From positions 1 through 10,176 of the forward strand of contig CAVEUM010000045.1 in the NCBI GenBank assembly GCA_963618735.1: a stretch of DNA of 10,176 nt, in the 5' to 3' direction. The position numbers and the translations under genes were made by a program. The notes below the pieces were generated by a model. That model was not told the DNA's origin, ran no database searches, and saw only the letters and a list, made by a program, of their open reading frames with translations. Shown in pieces: positions 1-7,095 of the stretch; positions within the stretch are counted from its first letter, which is position 1, and every line of letters starts with the position of its first letter. This DNA is from CAKUFA01 sp963618735 (GTDB lineage: Bacteria > Bacillota > Clostridia > Christensenellales > Aristaeellaceae).

Positions 1-120
1 TGAAAAATGATGGAAAATCGTCATATTTGCATAATTACGTGGCATTGGCTGCTTAGTGCGAGATACTTTTTCCCGAATGTGACCAGAAAAATGCAAATGT
101 CTTCAGAAAAATGATAAAAA
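1..120. other. AT-rich intergenic leader with short direct repeats
   Basis: No gene is visible here. The stretch is much more AT-rich than the genes. The 8-mer GAAAAATG occurs at 2-9, 86-93 and 106-113. The last two copies belong to a longer 10-mer, CAGAAAAATG, at 84-93 and 104-113, spaced exactly 20 bp start to start (about two helical turns). The 9-mer AAATGTCTT occurs at 95-103 and again at 138-146, inside the promoter spacer of the next gene. These may be operator half-sites, or simply AT-rich low complexity. The coordinates are seen directly; regulatory function is inferred. Confidence 0.4.
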
Positions 121-134
121 TTTGTCGAAAACTA

Positions 135-163
135 TGGAAATGTCTTATCCATTATGGTATAAT
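135..163 (+). promoter_or_regulatory. Extended -10 promoter of the flavoprotein reductase gene
   Basis: A perfect -10 hexamer TATAAT lies at 158-163, preceded by TGG at 155-157, which makes an extended -10 element. A partial -35, TGGAAA (4 of 6 to consensus), sits at 135-140 with a 17-bp spacer. Transcription would start near 170, giving a leader of about 40 nt before the ATG at 209. A copy of the repeat AAATGTCTT falls within the spacer and overlaps the end of the -35, so a protein bound there would affect initiation. Confidence 0.75.
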
Positions 164-208
164 AATCGGGCTGAAAATTCAGCAAAAACCTTTTTAGGAG
201 GTCATCAC

Positions 209-2086
209 ATGAAAAAGCGTTTTCTTGCGCTGCTTCTGGCAGCCATGATGGTGCTGACCATGGTTCCCGCTGCCCTGGCAGAGGGTGTCAGCGGCACCTT
301 TGAAGGAACCGCGAAGGGCTTTGGCGGCGACATCACCGTCACCCTGACCCTGACGGACGGCGTCATCACCGACGTGCAGGCCACTGGCGACAGCGAGACT
401 GCCGGCATTGGCTCCAAGGCTATCGAGAATATGCCCGCTGAGATGGTTGCCAACAACAGCATCGCTGTGGATGGTGTGTCTGGCGCCACCTTCTCTTCCA
501 ATGGCCTGAAGGAAGCCGCCGAGGCTGCTCTGGTAGCCGCAGGTGTGGATCCTGAAGCTTACAAGACCGTTGTTACCAGCGCCCCCGCTGAGGACACCAC
601 CTATGATGCCGATGTGGTCATCGTTGGTGCAGGCGGTGCAGGCATGGTGGCTGCCATCACGGCAGCACAGGCTGGCAAGAGCGTTGTTCTGCTGGAAGGT
701 CAGTCCGTGGTGGGCGGCAACAGCGTCCGCGCTACCGGCGGCATGAACGCTTCCAAGACCGCTGCTCAGGATGAGAACACCTTCGATGAGAGCGCCGGTG
801 TGGAAAAGACCCTGAAGAACGCCGCTGAGAAGTATGCCGACAATGCCGACATCACTGCTCTGGCTGAAACCGTGACCGCTCAGTGGGAAGCCTATCAGGC
901 CAACCCCGAAGGCTACTTCGACTCTGTAGAGCTGATGGAGCTGGACACCATGATCGGCGGCTACGGCGTGAACAACATCGATCTGGTAAAGACCCTGTGC
1001 GAAAACAGCGCTTCCGCCATTGACTGGCTGAAGAGCATTGGCATCGACCTGAGCAGCGTTGGTGCTGCCGGCGGTGCTTCCGTCAAGCGTATCCATCGTC
1101 CTGTGGACGAAAACGGCAAGGTTCTGTCCGTTGGTGCTTACATCGTTCCCCTGCTGGAGAACAACGTGAATACCTATGAGAACATCACCCTGCTGACCAA
1201 CACCCTGGCCAACACCATCCTGACCCAGGACGGCGCTGCTGTGGGCGTTGTTGCTACCGGCAAGGACGGCGAAACCGTTACCGTGAACGCCAAGGCCGTG
1301 CTGCTGGCCACCGGCGGTTTCGGTGCCAACAGTGAAATGGTTGAATCCTACAAGCCTGAACTGGCTGGCTTCATGACCACCAACGCTGCAGGCGCTCAGG
1401 GTCAGGGCATCGTGATGGCAACCGCCATCGGCGCTGACACTGTGGATATGGAGCAGATTCAGATTCACCCCACCGTGCAGTATGATACTTCCGCCCTGAT
1501 CACCGAAGGCCTCCGCGGCGACGGTGCTATCCTGGTGAATGCCGAGGGCAAGCGCTTCATCGATGAAGTGGGCACCCGTGACGTGGTTTCTGCCGCTGAA
1601 ATCGCTCAGACCGGCTCCTACAGCTGGCTGATCGTTGACCAGGCCATGGCAGATGCTTCCAACGTCATCCAGGGCTACATTAAGAAGGGCTACACCTTCA
1701 CCGGCAACACCTATGAAGAGCTGGCTGAGGCCATCGGCGTAGACGCTGCTGCCCTTGCCGAGACCATGAACACCTGGAATGGCTACGTTGAGGCTAAGAA
1801 TGACCCCGACTTCGGCCGTACCAGCTTCGCTAACCAGCTGAACACCGCTCCCTACTACGCCATCAAGGTATCTGCAGGCATCCATCACACCATGGGCGGC
1901 CTGAAGATCAACACCTCCGCTGAGGTGCTGGACACCAACGGCAACGTCATCCCCGGCCTGTTCGCGGCTGGCGAGGTTACCGGCGGCGTGCATGGCGCAA
2001 ACCGTCTGGGCGGCACCGCTGTGACCGACATCATCGTGTTCGGCCGCATCGCCGGCGCCTCCGCTGCGGAATACGCGAGCAAGTAA
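209..2086 (+). CDS. Secreted FMN-binding / FAD fumarate-reductase-type flavoprotein
   Basis: This 625-residue protein is probably an extracytosolic reductase of an unsaturated carboxylic acid, used as terminal electron acceptor. Residues 1-24 are a Sec signal peptide (KKR, hydrophobic core, cleavage after ALA). An FMN-binding domain follows (about 26-112) with the flavinylation motif DGVSGAT at 88-94; Thr94 would carry FMN added by ApbE. A FAD_binding_2 domain (about 132-622) starts with the dinucleotide motif GAGGAG (140-145). The active site matches flavocytochrome c fumarate reductases: His420, Thr432-Glu433, Arg457 (TRD), His559-His560 and Arg599 (HGANRLGG). From memory these line up with Shewanella His365, Thr377-Glu378, Arg402, His504 and Arg544. 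There is no CxxCH haem motif, so FMN probably delivers electrons to FAD. No lipobox or LPXTG anchor is seen. The ATG at 209 is chosen because AGGAGG (196-201) lies 7 nt upstream; an upstream in-frame TTG would precede the signal peptide. The substrate (fumarate, urocanate, cinnamate or other) cannot be fixed. Confidence 0.93.
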   Translation: MKKRFLALLLAAMMVLTMVPAALAEGVSGTFEGTAKGFGGDITVTLTLTDGVITDVQATGDSETAGIGSKAIENMPAEMVANNSIAVDGVSGATFSSNGLKEAAEAALVAAGVDPEAYKTVVTSAPAEDTTYDADVVIVGAGGAGMVAAITAAQAGKSVVLLEGQSVVGGNSVRATGGMNASKTAAQDENTFDESAGVEKTLKNAAEKYADNADITALAETVTAQWEAYQANPEGYFDSVELMELDTMIGGYGVNNIDLVKTLCENSASAIDWLKSIGIDLSSVGAAGGASVKRIHRPVDENGKVLSVGAYIVPLLENNVNTYENITLLTNTLANTILTQDGAAVGVVATGKDGETVTVNAKAVLLATGGFGANSEMVESYKPELAGFMTTNAAGAQGQGIVMATAIGADTVDMEQIQIHPTVQYDTSALITEGLRGDGAILVNAEGKRFIDEVGTRDVVSAAEIAQTGSYSWLIVDQAMADASNVIQGYIKKGYTFTGNTYEELAEAIGVDAAALAETMNTWNGYVEAKNDPDFGRTSFANQLNTAPYYAIKVSAGIHHTMGGLKINTSAEVLDTNGNVIPGLFAAGEVTGGVHGANRLGGTAVTDIIVFGRIAGASAAEYASK

Positions 2087-2105
2087 GTTACCTGCATAAC
2101 GAAAG

Positions 2106-2143
2106 CACACCCGTCTTCGAAATAGAGGACGGGTGTGTTTTTT
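2106..2143 (+). terminator. Rho-independent terminator after the flavoprotein gene
   Basis: A 13-bp stem pairs 2106-2118 with 2125-2137 (one G-U pair) around a 6-nt loop and is followed by six T residues at 2138-2143. It begins 20 bp after the stop codon, so the reductase gene is probably monocistronic. Confidence 0.92.
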
Positions 2144-2237
2144 GCATGAGCCTTGGATGAAGCCTTTGCTAGCCTGAAAGACGAATCATAGAAATCATCG
2201 TATCCAAAGCGGCAGAATGACCTGCAGCCATTGTCCG

Positions 2238-2282
2238 AAAAAAAAGAAAGGCCCTTCACGGTCATAGCCGTAAAGAGCCTTT
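2238..2282 (-). terminator. Rho-independent terminator of the SDR gene
   Basis: Read on the minus strand, a continuous 15-bp stem (2282-2268 with 2261-2247, including two G-U pairs) closes a 6-nt loop and is followed by a T-rich run over 2246-2238. It lies 4 bp beyond the stop codon of the minus-strand gene. The plus-strand side has no T tract, so it is directional. The 94 bp between this hairpin and the preceding plus-strand terminator show no gene. Confidence 0.9.
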
Positions 2283-2285
2283 CGA

Positions 2286-3302
2286 TCAGATCTTCCCCGC
2301 TTCTTTCAGCCAGGCAGCCTCATCATGCAACGTTTCGGCGTAGGGGCGGGTATGATAGCCCAGTTCTTGCCGTGCCTTGGCGTAATCAAAGCTATTGTTT
2401 CTTTCCAGGTTATAAACAGAGAAGGTGGTCATCAGCGGCTGCTTTCCGCTGCGCGCTGCCTTGCGTTCCTGCACATGGGCAATCTTCTTGGCCAGTCCCA
2501 GAGGAAGATACGCCTTGCAGGTGCCGCAGTGCAGTTCCTGATCCAGCAGGGTGCACAATTCCTTCAATGTCACTTCTTCATTGGCAAGGATGTAACACTC
2601 GCCCTTGCGACCCTTGTCGGCGGCCGCGATGCAGCCGAAGGCCAAATCCCGCACATCGCACAGGTTGAAGCTGCCCTGCATACCGATGGGCATTTCGCCC
2701 TTGATGATCTTGATTACGGTTCTGGTCGTTTCTCCAACGGCCATATCATTGGGGCCGAGAATGCCGCTGGGATGCACCACACAGGCATTCATGCCGGCAT
2801 TTGCCGCGTCCAGCACGTGCTGGGTGGCAATGGCCTTGGTGCGGCTGTACCAGCCCACCACCAGGTTTTCATCATAGGGGTAGAAGTGGCTGACCTCGCT
2901 GATGCGCTTCCCCTTGGGCAATTCCGGAATAGCGCCGGTGCTGGAGACGTACACCAGCTTCTCGCACTCGGGGTGACTCTTCACTGCGGCAATGATGTTG
3001 TCCGTGCCGTCCACATTCACGGCCATCAGCTTTTCGGAATAATTGGGATTCACCGTTACCATGCTGGCACAGTGGATGCAGATGGTTTTCGTACCGGGCT
3101 CCACGTCGAAGTACTTCATGCAGTCATCCTTGCTGCACAGATTGCCCTCAAACTGCTCCACGCCCTCGGGAATGTATTTGGCAGAAGGATCGCCGCGAAG
3201 CACAAAGGCACGAACACGGTCGCCCCGTTCCAGAAGCTGAGCACAAATATTACTGCCGAGAAAGCCCGCGGCACCGGTTAGCAAATACAATGTATGTTCC
3301 AT
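2286..3302 (-). CDS. Extended-SDR NAD(P)-dependent reductase/epimerase (DFR/CCR-like)
   Basis: This 338-residue cytoplasmic protein is an extended short-chain dehydrogenase/reductase of the NAD-dependent epimerase/dehydratase superfamily, closest in pattern to dihydroflavonol-4-reductase and cinnamoyl-CoA-reductase-like proteins. The N-terminal Rossmann motif TGAAGFLG is at 9-16, the active-site serine region YVSSTGA at 118-124, and the catalytic pair YSRTK gives Tyr152 and Lys156. The segment HPSGILGPND (177-186) is typical of the DFR-like branch. The length is normal for the family. The inner ATG at 3302 is preferred: GGAGG at 3315-3311 lies 8 nt upstream, while the longer frame starting at 3317 would place that ribosome site inside its own codons. 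No clear promoter was found in the lower-GC gap upstream. The substrate is unknown: a nucleotide sugar, a phenolic carbonyl or another compound is possible. The gene has its own terminator and convergent or divergent neighbours, so it stands alone. Confidence 0.9.
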   Translation of the reverse strand: MEHTLYLLTGAAGFLGSNICAQLLERGDRVRAFVLRGDPSAKYIPEGVEQFEGNLCSKDDCMKYFDVEPGTKTICIHCASMVTVNPNYSEKLMAVNVDGTDNIIAAVKSHPECEKLVYVSSTGAIPELPKGKRISEVSHFYPYDENLVVGWYSRTKAIATQHVLDAANAGMNACVVHPSGILGPNDMAVGETTRTVIKIIKGEMPIGMQGSFNLCDVRDLAFGCIAAADKGRKGECYILANEEVTLKELCTLLDQELHCGTCKAYLPLGLAKKIAHVQERKAARSGKQPLMTTFSVYNLERNNSFDYAKARQELGYHTRPYAETLHDEAAWLKEAGKI

Positions 3303-3447
3303 GATTCTTTCCTCCATTCACACACTTCAGCAGCGGCTCTCGCCAGCTGACAAAAGAAGCATACCCATGTTGTGTTGGTGTTTTGTTTGCGGTATGTTTC
3401 GGAAATATGAAGAAGAGGAGAGATACCACCTTGCTGCGGGCAAATGA

Positions 3448-3711
3448 TTAGCACTTGGCAACAAGGCCTTTCTTGAAAAGAAAATCAACATTCGTGCTTC
3501 CGACTATCGTTTTGCCGACAAATCAAAGTATTACAAGGGCTTTTCAAATGCTCGAAACCAGTTCAAGGGAGGAACAAAGATCAAAGAGCTGGTGGATTTG
3601 GCGAATACAGCAGGCGATTTCACAGAGGCAGACATCTCCCGGCGCACGTCAAAAATCATCTTTTCCTTCATTGAGTTTATGAAACACAACGGCCTTTTGA
3701 ATGCATATTGA
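3448..3711 (+). pseudogene. 3' remnant of an unrecognised gene, with an upstream in-frame TGA
   Basis: The frame ending in TGA at 3709-3711 is open back to 3448 and gives about 87 residues that look like genuine protein: mixed charge, amphipathic, mostly G/C third positions. Recognisable stretches are KKINIRASDYRFADKSKYY, KIKELVDLANTAGDF and a closing RRTSKIIFSFIEFMKHNGLL, which could be a helical or winged-helix C-terminus. No start codon with a ribosome site lies inside. The same frame continues upstream past one TGA (3445-3447) to an ATG at 3394, adding a charged segment (FRKYEEEERYHLAAGK), so a nonsense mutation or sequencing error is possible. Base composition is more AT-rich than in the flanking genes, which would fit a transferred and decayed gene. 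I do not recognise the family. A longer start-to-stop reading exists in another frame but has a poor, Ser/Arg/Thr-rich composition. Confidence 0.4.
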
Positions 3712-3774
3712 CGGTTGGCAGGCCAGTCATCCTCACCACAGCTTTTCTTGTTTCCGCTTTTCGTACCAGTTATC

Positions 3775-3803
3775 TTGACATAACCAACTCTCCGTCCTAT
3801 AAT
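3775..3803 (+). promoter_or_regulatory. Perfect consensus promoter of the alpha/beta hydrolase gene
   Basis: TTGACA at 3775-3780 and TATAAT at 3798-3803 are separated by 17 bp, an exact match to the vegetative sigma factor consensus. Transcription should begin near 3810, leaving a leader of about 47 nt before the ATG at 3857. No operator-like inverted repeat overlaps it, so strong constitutive expression is the simplest expectation. Confidence 0.9.
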
Positions 3804-3856
3804 TTCAAAGGTTCCCACGGTATTTCATGTTTGTACAGGTGAAAGGAGAAACAGAA

Positions 3857-4732
3857 ATGAAAAAGATGCTTGTTCTGGTTCTTTCTCTGGTGCTGTGCCT
3901 GGCAATCGTTCCTGCAATGGCAGAGGACGCCGGCTACACCGAAACGGTTGTCTCCATCCCCAATGGCGACCACGAGGTTCCTGCTACCATCTGCATGCCT
4001 GTTGGCGAGGGCACTTTCCCCGCTGTGGTGATGCTCCATGGCACTGGTTCCAACCGCGATGAAGCAGGCAACGGCTACAAGATGGCCGCTCCCGTGCTGG
4101 CTGAAAAGTACGGCATTGCCACCATCCGTATTGACTTCATGGGCAGCGGCGATTCCACCGCTGATTACATGGGCTACACCTTCGACAGCGCTGTGAGCGA
4201 TGCTCTGGCCGCTGCCAAGTACATGCAGGGTCTGGAGAACATCGATGCTGAGAACATCGGCGTCATGGGCTGGAGCCAGGGCGGCACGGACGCTCTGCTG
4301 TGCGCCGCTCGTGAAAGCAGCACCTTTAAGTCTCTGGTGACCTGGGCTGGCGCTCCTGACCTGGGCAGCTTGCTCACCGATGAGCTGTATGCCGAGGCAC
4401 AGAAGAACGGCTACTTCACCATGACCTTTGACTGGCGCGATTCTCTGAACGTGTCCCTGGCCTGGTGCGAAGATGTGAAGAACGTTGACGTGCTGGCTGA
4501 GTTTGCCGCCGGCTACACCGGCCCCGTGCTGGCCATTGCCGGCAGCAACGACACCACCGTTGACCCTGAGTGGAGCAACAAGATTGTTGCCGCCTCCACC
4601 AATGAAGCTTCCAAGACCTACTTCATCGATGGCATGGATCACACCTTCAATGTGTTCAGCGAGGAAGATTTCCACTCTCTGTACAATGCAGTGGACGCCA
4701 CGGGCGAGTTCTTCGCAGAGACGCTGAAGTAA
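3857..4732 (+). CDS. Secreted alpha/beta hydrolase, cinnamoyl/feruloyl-esterase-like
   Basis: This 291-residue serine hydrolase carries a Sec signal peptide (KKM, hydrophobic core, cleavage after AMA at residue 22) and should act outside the membrane. The alpha/beta fold is shown by an oxyanion-loop HGTG (61-64), the nucleophile elbow GWSQGG (138-143) with Ser140, a likely acid Asp232 in GSNDTTVD, and His262 in DHTF. The segment RIDFMGSGDS (91-100) and the order of elements resemble small cinnamoyl/feruloyl esterases and lysophospholipase-like hydrolases; a lid-like insertion lies around 168-215. The family has broad ester specificities, so cleavage of hydroxycinnamate or other acyl esters is inference. 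The ATG at 3857 is chosen because AAAGGAG (3842-3848) lies 8 nt upstream and the signal peptide starts there; an ATG at 3827 would add ten residues before it. It has its own promoter and terminator and is probably monocistronic. Confidence 0.88.
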   Translation: MKKMLVLVLSLVLCLAIVPAMAEDAGYTETVVSIPNGDHEVPATICMPVGEGTFPAVVMLHGTGSNRDEAGNGYKMAAPVLAEKYGIATIRIDFMGSGDSTADYMGYTFDSAVSDALAAAKYMQGLENIDAENIGVMGWSQGGTDALLCAARESSTFKSLVTWAGAPDLGSLLTDELYAEAQKNGYFTMTFDWRDSLNVSLAWCEDVKNVDVLAEFAAGYTGPVLAIAGSNDTTVDPEWSNKIVAASTNEASKTYFIDGMDHTFNVFSEEDFHSLYNAVDATGEFFAETLK

Positions 4733-4755
4733 GCGACCGTCATTCCGTCACCCCT

Positions 4756-4786
4756 GAGCCGTACACCTTCGTGTGCGGCTCTTTTT
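4756..4786 (+). terminator. Rho-independent terminator of the hydrolase gene
   Basis: An 11-bp GC-rich stem (4756-4766 with 4771-4781, one G-U pair) closes a CTTC tetraloop and is followed by five T residues at 4782-4786. It lies 23 bp after the hydrolase stop codon and separates it from the glucosidase promoter. Confidence 0.92.
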
Positions 4787-4813
4787 CGTGCGCATCCCCC
4801 GCGTCAAAATACA

Positions 4814-4843
4814 TTGACACTTCTTCCCTTTTGCCGTTATAAT
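4814..4843 (+). promoter_or_regulatory. Consensus promoter of the GH3 glucosidase gene
   Basis: TTGACA at 4814-4819 and TATAAT at 4838-4843 have an 18-bp spacer. Both hexamers are perfect. The predicted start is near 4850 and the leader is about 49 nt. GGGAGG at 4885-4890 lies 8 nt before the ATG. No clear catabolite-repression (cre) site was recognised by eye near it. Confidence 0.88.
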
Positions 4844-4898
4844 CGTCTTATCCACAAGCGTTTTCACAATCCAATGATTTCAGTGGGAGGCATCGTTC

Positions 4899-7019
4899 AT
4901 GACCAAGCAAGAGGCTCATTCCCGCGCCGCGGCGCTTCTGGCGCAGATGACCGTTGAGGAAAAGATCGCACAGATGACGCAGATTTCCTATGCAGGCTGC
5001 ACCCGCGAGGAGGCGCTCATGTGGGCCAGACGCGGCGCCGGCTCCTTCCTCCACGTGCTGGGGGATGACGCAAGGGAAATCCAGCAGGCCGCCCTGCACA
5101 CTCGTCTGGGCATTCCCGTGCTGTTCGGCATTGACGCCGTGCACGGGCACTGCCTGAATCGAAACGCCGCCATTTTCCCGTCCCAGCTGTCCATGGCATG
5201 CAGCTTCAACCCGGAGCTGCCCAGGAAGGTCGGCCGTGCCACCGCAGAGGAGGTTGCCGAGGACGGTTTGCACTGGACGTTTGCCCCTGTGCTGTGCCTT
5301 GCACGAGATCCCCGTTGGGGACGTGTGGACGAGACCTTCGGGGAAGACACGTACCTGGCCGGCGAAATGGGCGCCGCCATGATTCAGGGCTTCCAGGGAG
5401 ATCATCTGGATGACCCCGAGAGCATTCTCGCCTGCGCCAAGCACTACATTGCCTACGGTGAGGCCGTCGGCGCGCGGGATGCCTGCGATACCGAGGTCAC
5501 CATGCGCAAGGTGCGCGAGGTCTTCCTGCCGCCCTTCAAAAAGGCGGTGGATGCCGGCTGTGCCACCATGATGACCGCCTACGGTTCCCTGGACGGCACG
5601 CCGCTGACCATTCATGAGGAAGCCATGAAGCACGTCCTGCGGAACGAGCTGGGCTTTGACGGCTTTGTGGTAACGGATTGGGACAACGTCCGCAGTCTGG
5701 TGACCAAGCAGCACGTTTGCGAAAATCTGGAGGACGCCTCCTGCAAGGCCGTGAATGCCGGCAACGATATGATCATGCGCACCTCCGAATTCTACGACGC
5801 CGCCGTGGCCGCCTGCAAGGATGGCCGTTTGCCCATGGAACAGGTGGACGCTGCGGTGATGCACATTCTCACCACAAAGGCGCTTCTGGGGCTGCTGGAT
5901 CACCCCGAGAAGCCCTGCCGCAAGGGACGCATCGGCTGCGAGGAGCACCGTCAACTGGCGCTGGAGGCCGCCCGCGAGGGTCTGGTGCTTGTGCGGAACA
6001 ACGGCATGCTTCCCCTCCATCAGCCGAAGAAAATCGCCGTCATTGGCCCCAACGCGGACGACATTCGTGCCCAGTACGGCGACTGGACATATTTCACCCA
6101 TCCCGAAAACAATCCCGATGCCACCGAGCCCCAGCGCCCCTACGTCACCGTGCTGGAAGGCATCCGCAAGGTCTTTCACGATGCGGAGATCGTGCACCAT
6201 CAGGGATGCAGCGTGCGGACGAATGACACGTCCATGCTGGCATCTGCTGTAGAAACGGCTAGGGGCAGCGACGCCATTGTGCTGGTGCTGGGCGATACCA
6301 TTCAGTTGGCTGGCGAAACCCACGACCGCGCCGATCTTTCTCTTTCCGGCAAGCAGGACGAGCTCTTCCGCATGCTCCGAGAGCTGAACATCCCCCTGAC
6401 GGTGGTGCTTGTAACCTCCAAACCCCTGTGCATCCCTGAGGAAGCTGCTCAGGCGGATGCCCTCGTGGTGGCCTTCAATGGCGGCATGATGGGCGGTCAG
6501 GCGGTGGCAGAATTGCTGGCAGGGGAAATCTCCCCCGTGGGACGGCTGCCCATCAGCTTCCCCGTGCATACGGGTCAGATTCCCGTTTACTACAACAGCC
6601 TCCCTGGCTGGCACGGCGGCAAATATGTGGATCAGCCGCAGGAGCCGCTCTTCGCCTTCGGTGAAGGTCTTGGATACACAACCTTTGCCTACAGGGATGC
6701 GGCCTTTGACAAGGATTCCCTGACGCTTTCCGTCACGGTGACCAACACGGGCAGTGCATCAGGGACGGAGACGGTGCAGGTCTATCTGCGGGACGTGGTC
6801 TCCTCGGTGATGACGCCCGTAAAGAAGCTGGTTGCCTTTACCAAAGTCACCCTTGACCCCGGCGAAAGCAGCAACGTAACCCTGCAGCTAACGCGGGACA
6901 GCTTCTCCCTCATCAACCGCGAGGGCGAGCAGGTCGTGGAGCCCGGCGAGTTCCTCCTCATGGCAGGACACAGCTCCAAGGATCAAGATCTGCTGACCAT
7001 CAGCGTTCGGATGAATTAA
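4899..7019 (+). CDS. Glycoside hydrolase family 3 beta-glucosidase, cytoplasmic
   Basis: This 706-residue enzyme should hydrolyse terminal beta-linked glucose (or a similar sugar) from oligosaccharides or glycosides with retention of configuration. The GH3 N-terminal TIM-barrel domain covers about 10-330: substrate Asp79 in GIDAVHGH, DPRWGRVDETFGED (137-150), AKHY (180-183), and the nucleophile Asp260 in GFVVTDWD. The alpha/beta sandwich domain (about 360-560) has the likely acid/base Glu473 in AGETHDRADL, and a C-terminal fibronectin-III-like domain covers about 605-700 with a late GHSSKD motif. The domain order and length are those of BglX-type enzymes. No signal peptide is present, so it probably acts on imported cellobiose-like sugars or plant glucosides. 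The ATG at 4899 is supported by GGGAGG 8 nt upstream. No transporter or regulator gene lies beside it. GH3 also includes xylosidases and N-acetylglucosaminidases; the ETHDR acid/base context favours glucosidase but does not settle specificity. Confidence 0.93.
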   Translation: MTKQEAHSRAAALLAQMTVEEKIAQMTQISYAGCTREEALMWARRGAGSFLHVLGDDAREIQQAALHTRLGIPVLFGIDAVHGHCLNRNAAIFPSQLSMACSFNPELPRKVGRATAEEVAEDGLHWTFAPVLCLARDPRWGRVDETFGEDTYLAGEMGAAMIQGFQGDHLDDPESILACAKHYIAYGEAVGARDACDTEVTMRKVREVFLPPFKKAVDAGCATMMTAYGSLDGTPLTIHEEAMKHVLRNELGFDGFVVTDWDNVRSLVTKQHVCENLEDASCKAVNAGNDMIMRTSEFYDAAVAACKDGRLPMEQVDAAVMHILTTKALLGLLDHPEKPCRKGRIGCEEHRQLALEAAREGLVLVRNNGMLPLHQPKKIAVIGPNADDIRAQYGDWTYFTHPENNPDATEPQRPYVTVLEGIRKVFHDAEIVHHQGCSVRTNDTSMLASAVETARGSDAIVLVLGDTIQLAGETHDRADLSLSGKQDELFRMLRELNIPLTVVLVTSKPLCIPEEAAQADALVVAFNGGMMGGQAVAELLAGEISPVGRLPISFPVHTGQIPVYYNSLPGWHGGKYVDQPQEPLFAFGEGLGYTTFAYRDAAFDKDSLTLSVTVTNTGSASGTETVQVYLRDVVSSVMTPVKKLVAFTKVTLDPGESSNVTLQLTRDSFSLINREGEQVVEPGEFLLMAGHSSKDQDLLTISVRMN

Positions 7020-7040
7020 GAATCATCTTTCAGCATGCAA

Positions 7041-7074
7041 AAAGAGGAATGACCACTTTCGGCCATTCCTCTTT
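7041..7074. terminator. Bidirectional terminator between convergent genes
   Basis: A 14-bp inverted repeat (7041-7054 with 7061-7074, one A-C mismatch) closes a 6-nt loop. On the minus strand it is followed by five T residues (7043-7039, partly within the stem). On the plus strand a shorter T-rich tail follows (TTTCTT). It sits between the stop of the glucosidase gene and the stop of the minus-strand SH3 protein gene and probably ends both transcripts. Confidence 0.85.
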
Positions 7075-7095
7075 CTTATGATTCCCCAAAGGCAA

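Noticed and set aside
122..208. Longer N-terminus for the flavoprotein from TTG at 122
   Set aside because: It would include the -10 promoter element and put 29 residues before the signal peptide; the ribosome site fits the ATG at 209.
194..2110. 638-codon open frame antisense to the flavoprotein reductase gene
   Set aside because: Its product is rich in Gly/His/Val/Gln with no domain, and it mirrors codon periodicity of the real gene, which has promoter, ribosome site, signal peptide and family motifs.
2325..3281. 318-codon plus-strand frame opposite the SDR gene
   Set aside because: Shadow of the SDR gene, which shows Rossmann and YxxxK motifs on the minus strand.
3360..3396. Short inverted repeat CATACC/GGTATG around 25 bases
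   Set aside because: Only six base pairs with a long loop, easily due to chance; no T tract and no link to a gene boundary.
3531..3818. 95-codon minus-strand frame opposite the gene remnant
   Set aside because: No ribosome site or recognisable motif, and the plus-strand frame ending at 3711 has more natural composition; kept only as a weaker alternative.
3797..4675. 292-codon minus-strand frame opposite the alpha/beta hydrolase
   Set aside because: It overlaps the perfect plus-strand promoter and lacks any family motif or start signal.
4848..6614. 588-codon open frame antisense to the glucosidase gene
   Set aside because: No recognisable motif, no ribosome site, and composition typical of the complement of a GC-rich gene; the plus strand carries all GH3 motifs.
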